Part shown: in pieces, positions 14,612 through 14,810 of the stretch
Layout: each line of letters opens with the position of its first letter
Position numbering within the stretch: position 1 is the stretch's first letter
Notes under the pieces: model-generated
Seen by the model: the letters and a program-made list of their open reading frames with translations, nothing else
Database searches by the model: none
Told to the model about the DNA's origin: nothing
DNA from: an uncultured Oxalobacteraceae bacterium
GTDB taxonomy: Bacteria; Pseudomonadota; Gammaproteobacteria; Burkholderiales; Burkholderiaceae
DNA length: 14,810 nt
Direction of reading: 5' to 3'
Assembly (NCBI GenBank): GCA_946479255.1
Contig: CAMLFK010000117.1
Location: forward strand, 1 to 14,810
Translations under genes and position numbers: made by a program

Positions 14612-14810
14612 ATGGCATTTAAGAAGACCCCACTCGCGCTGGTCGCGGCCCTGGCCGTCCAGCAGTTCGGCGCGAATGCGCTGGCCCAGAACAAACCGGC
14701 GGAAACGGTGCTGCCCGAAGTCGTCGTCTCCGGCACGCGCGAACTGCCGTCCACTTACAACGCGCCCACCGCCACCAGCGCCACCAAGATCGAGGCGCCG
14801 CTGCGCGACA
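14612..14810 (+). CDS. TonB-dependent outer-membrane receptor, likely siderophore type (N-terminal part only)
   Basis: The first 66 residues are present; the gene runs off the window. A signal peptide (MAFKKTPLALVAALAV to about ANALA, residue 25) is followed by the TonB-box-like TVLPEVVVSGTR (32-43), then YNAPTATSATKIEAPLRD (49-66). The last segment is the usual lead into the plug domain of TonB-dependent siderophore receptors. It would import ferric siderophores across the outer membrane with energy from TonB-ExbBD. The ATG at 14612 has only a weak purine-rich leader (GAGAAAAA). The Fur-box-like site upstream supports iron-repressed expression. The siderophore cannot be told from this part. 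Confidence 0.88.
   Translation, partial: MAFKKTPLALVAALAVQQFGANALAQNKPAETVLPEVVVSGTRELPSTYNAPTATSATKIEAPLRD

Overview
The window reads as a chromosomal segment of a GC-rich betaproteobacterium. The gene order, the protein sequences and the histone-like tail on RsfS suggest Oxalobacteraceae (Massilia/Duganella/Janthinobacterium type). This is inference from the sequence; no database was searched. No tRNA, rRNA, CRISPR array, insertion sequence or prophage gene was seen.

Left part (302-5221, + strand): a tightly packed housekeeping operon hemF - nadD - rsfS - rlmH - maf - rng. It covers haem synthesis, NAD synthesis, ribosome silencing, 23S rRNA methylation, nucleotide-pool sanitation or septum control, and RNase G. 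The maf-rng pairing is also found in E. coli (yhdE-rng). Several genes are joined by overlapping stop and start codons.

Middle (5223-8413): a visibly less GC-rich gene on the - strand for a NagX/HGSNAT-like multi-pass membrane acyltransferase (DUF1624/DUF5009 type). A LacI-type palindrome lies inside its predicted promoter. Next, on the + strand, is a thiamine-diphosphate enzyme of the pyruvate oxidase/acetolactate synthase superfamily.

Respiratory island (8414-13537): two c-type cytochromes on the - strand diverge from a + strand operon. That operon encodes a cytochrome c lipoprotein, cytochrome oxidase subunit II fused to cytochrome c, subunit I fused to subunit III, and a small three-helix membrane protein. 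Together they encode a caa3-like haem-copper oxidase with four haem-c modules. The catalytic residues of subunit I are intact. The K-channel lysine is a glutamine, the D-channel asparagines are replaced, and subunit II lacks the usual K-channel-entry glutamate. This is the most interesting observation in the window.

Right end (13538-14810): a bidirectional terminator, then two short coupled ORFs on the - strand of uncertain identity. A regulatory region with two Fur-box-like sites in inverted orientation follows, then the start of a TonB-dependent receptor that runs off the window. This looks like an iron-acquisition locus, possibly with a degraded siderophore gene.
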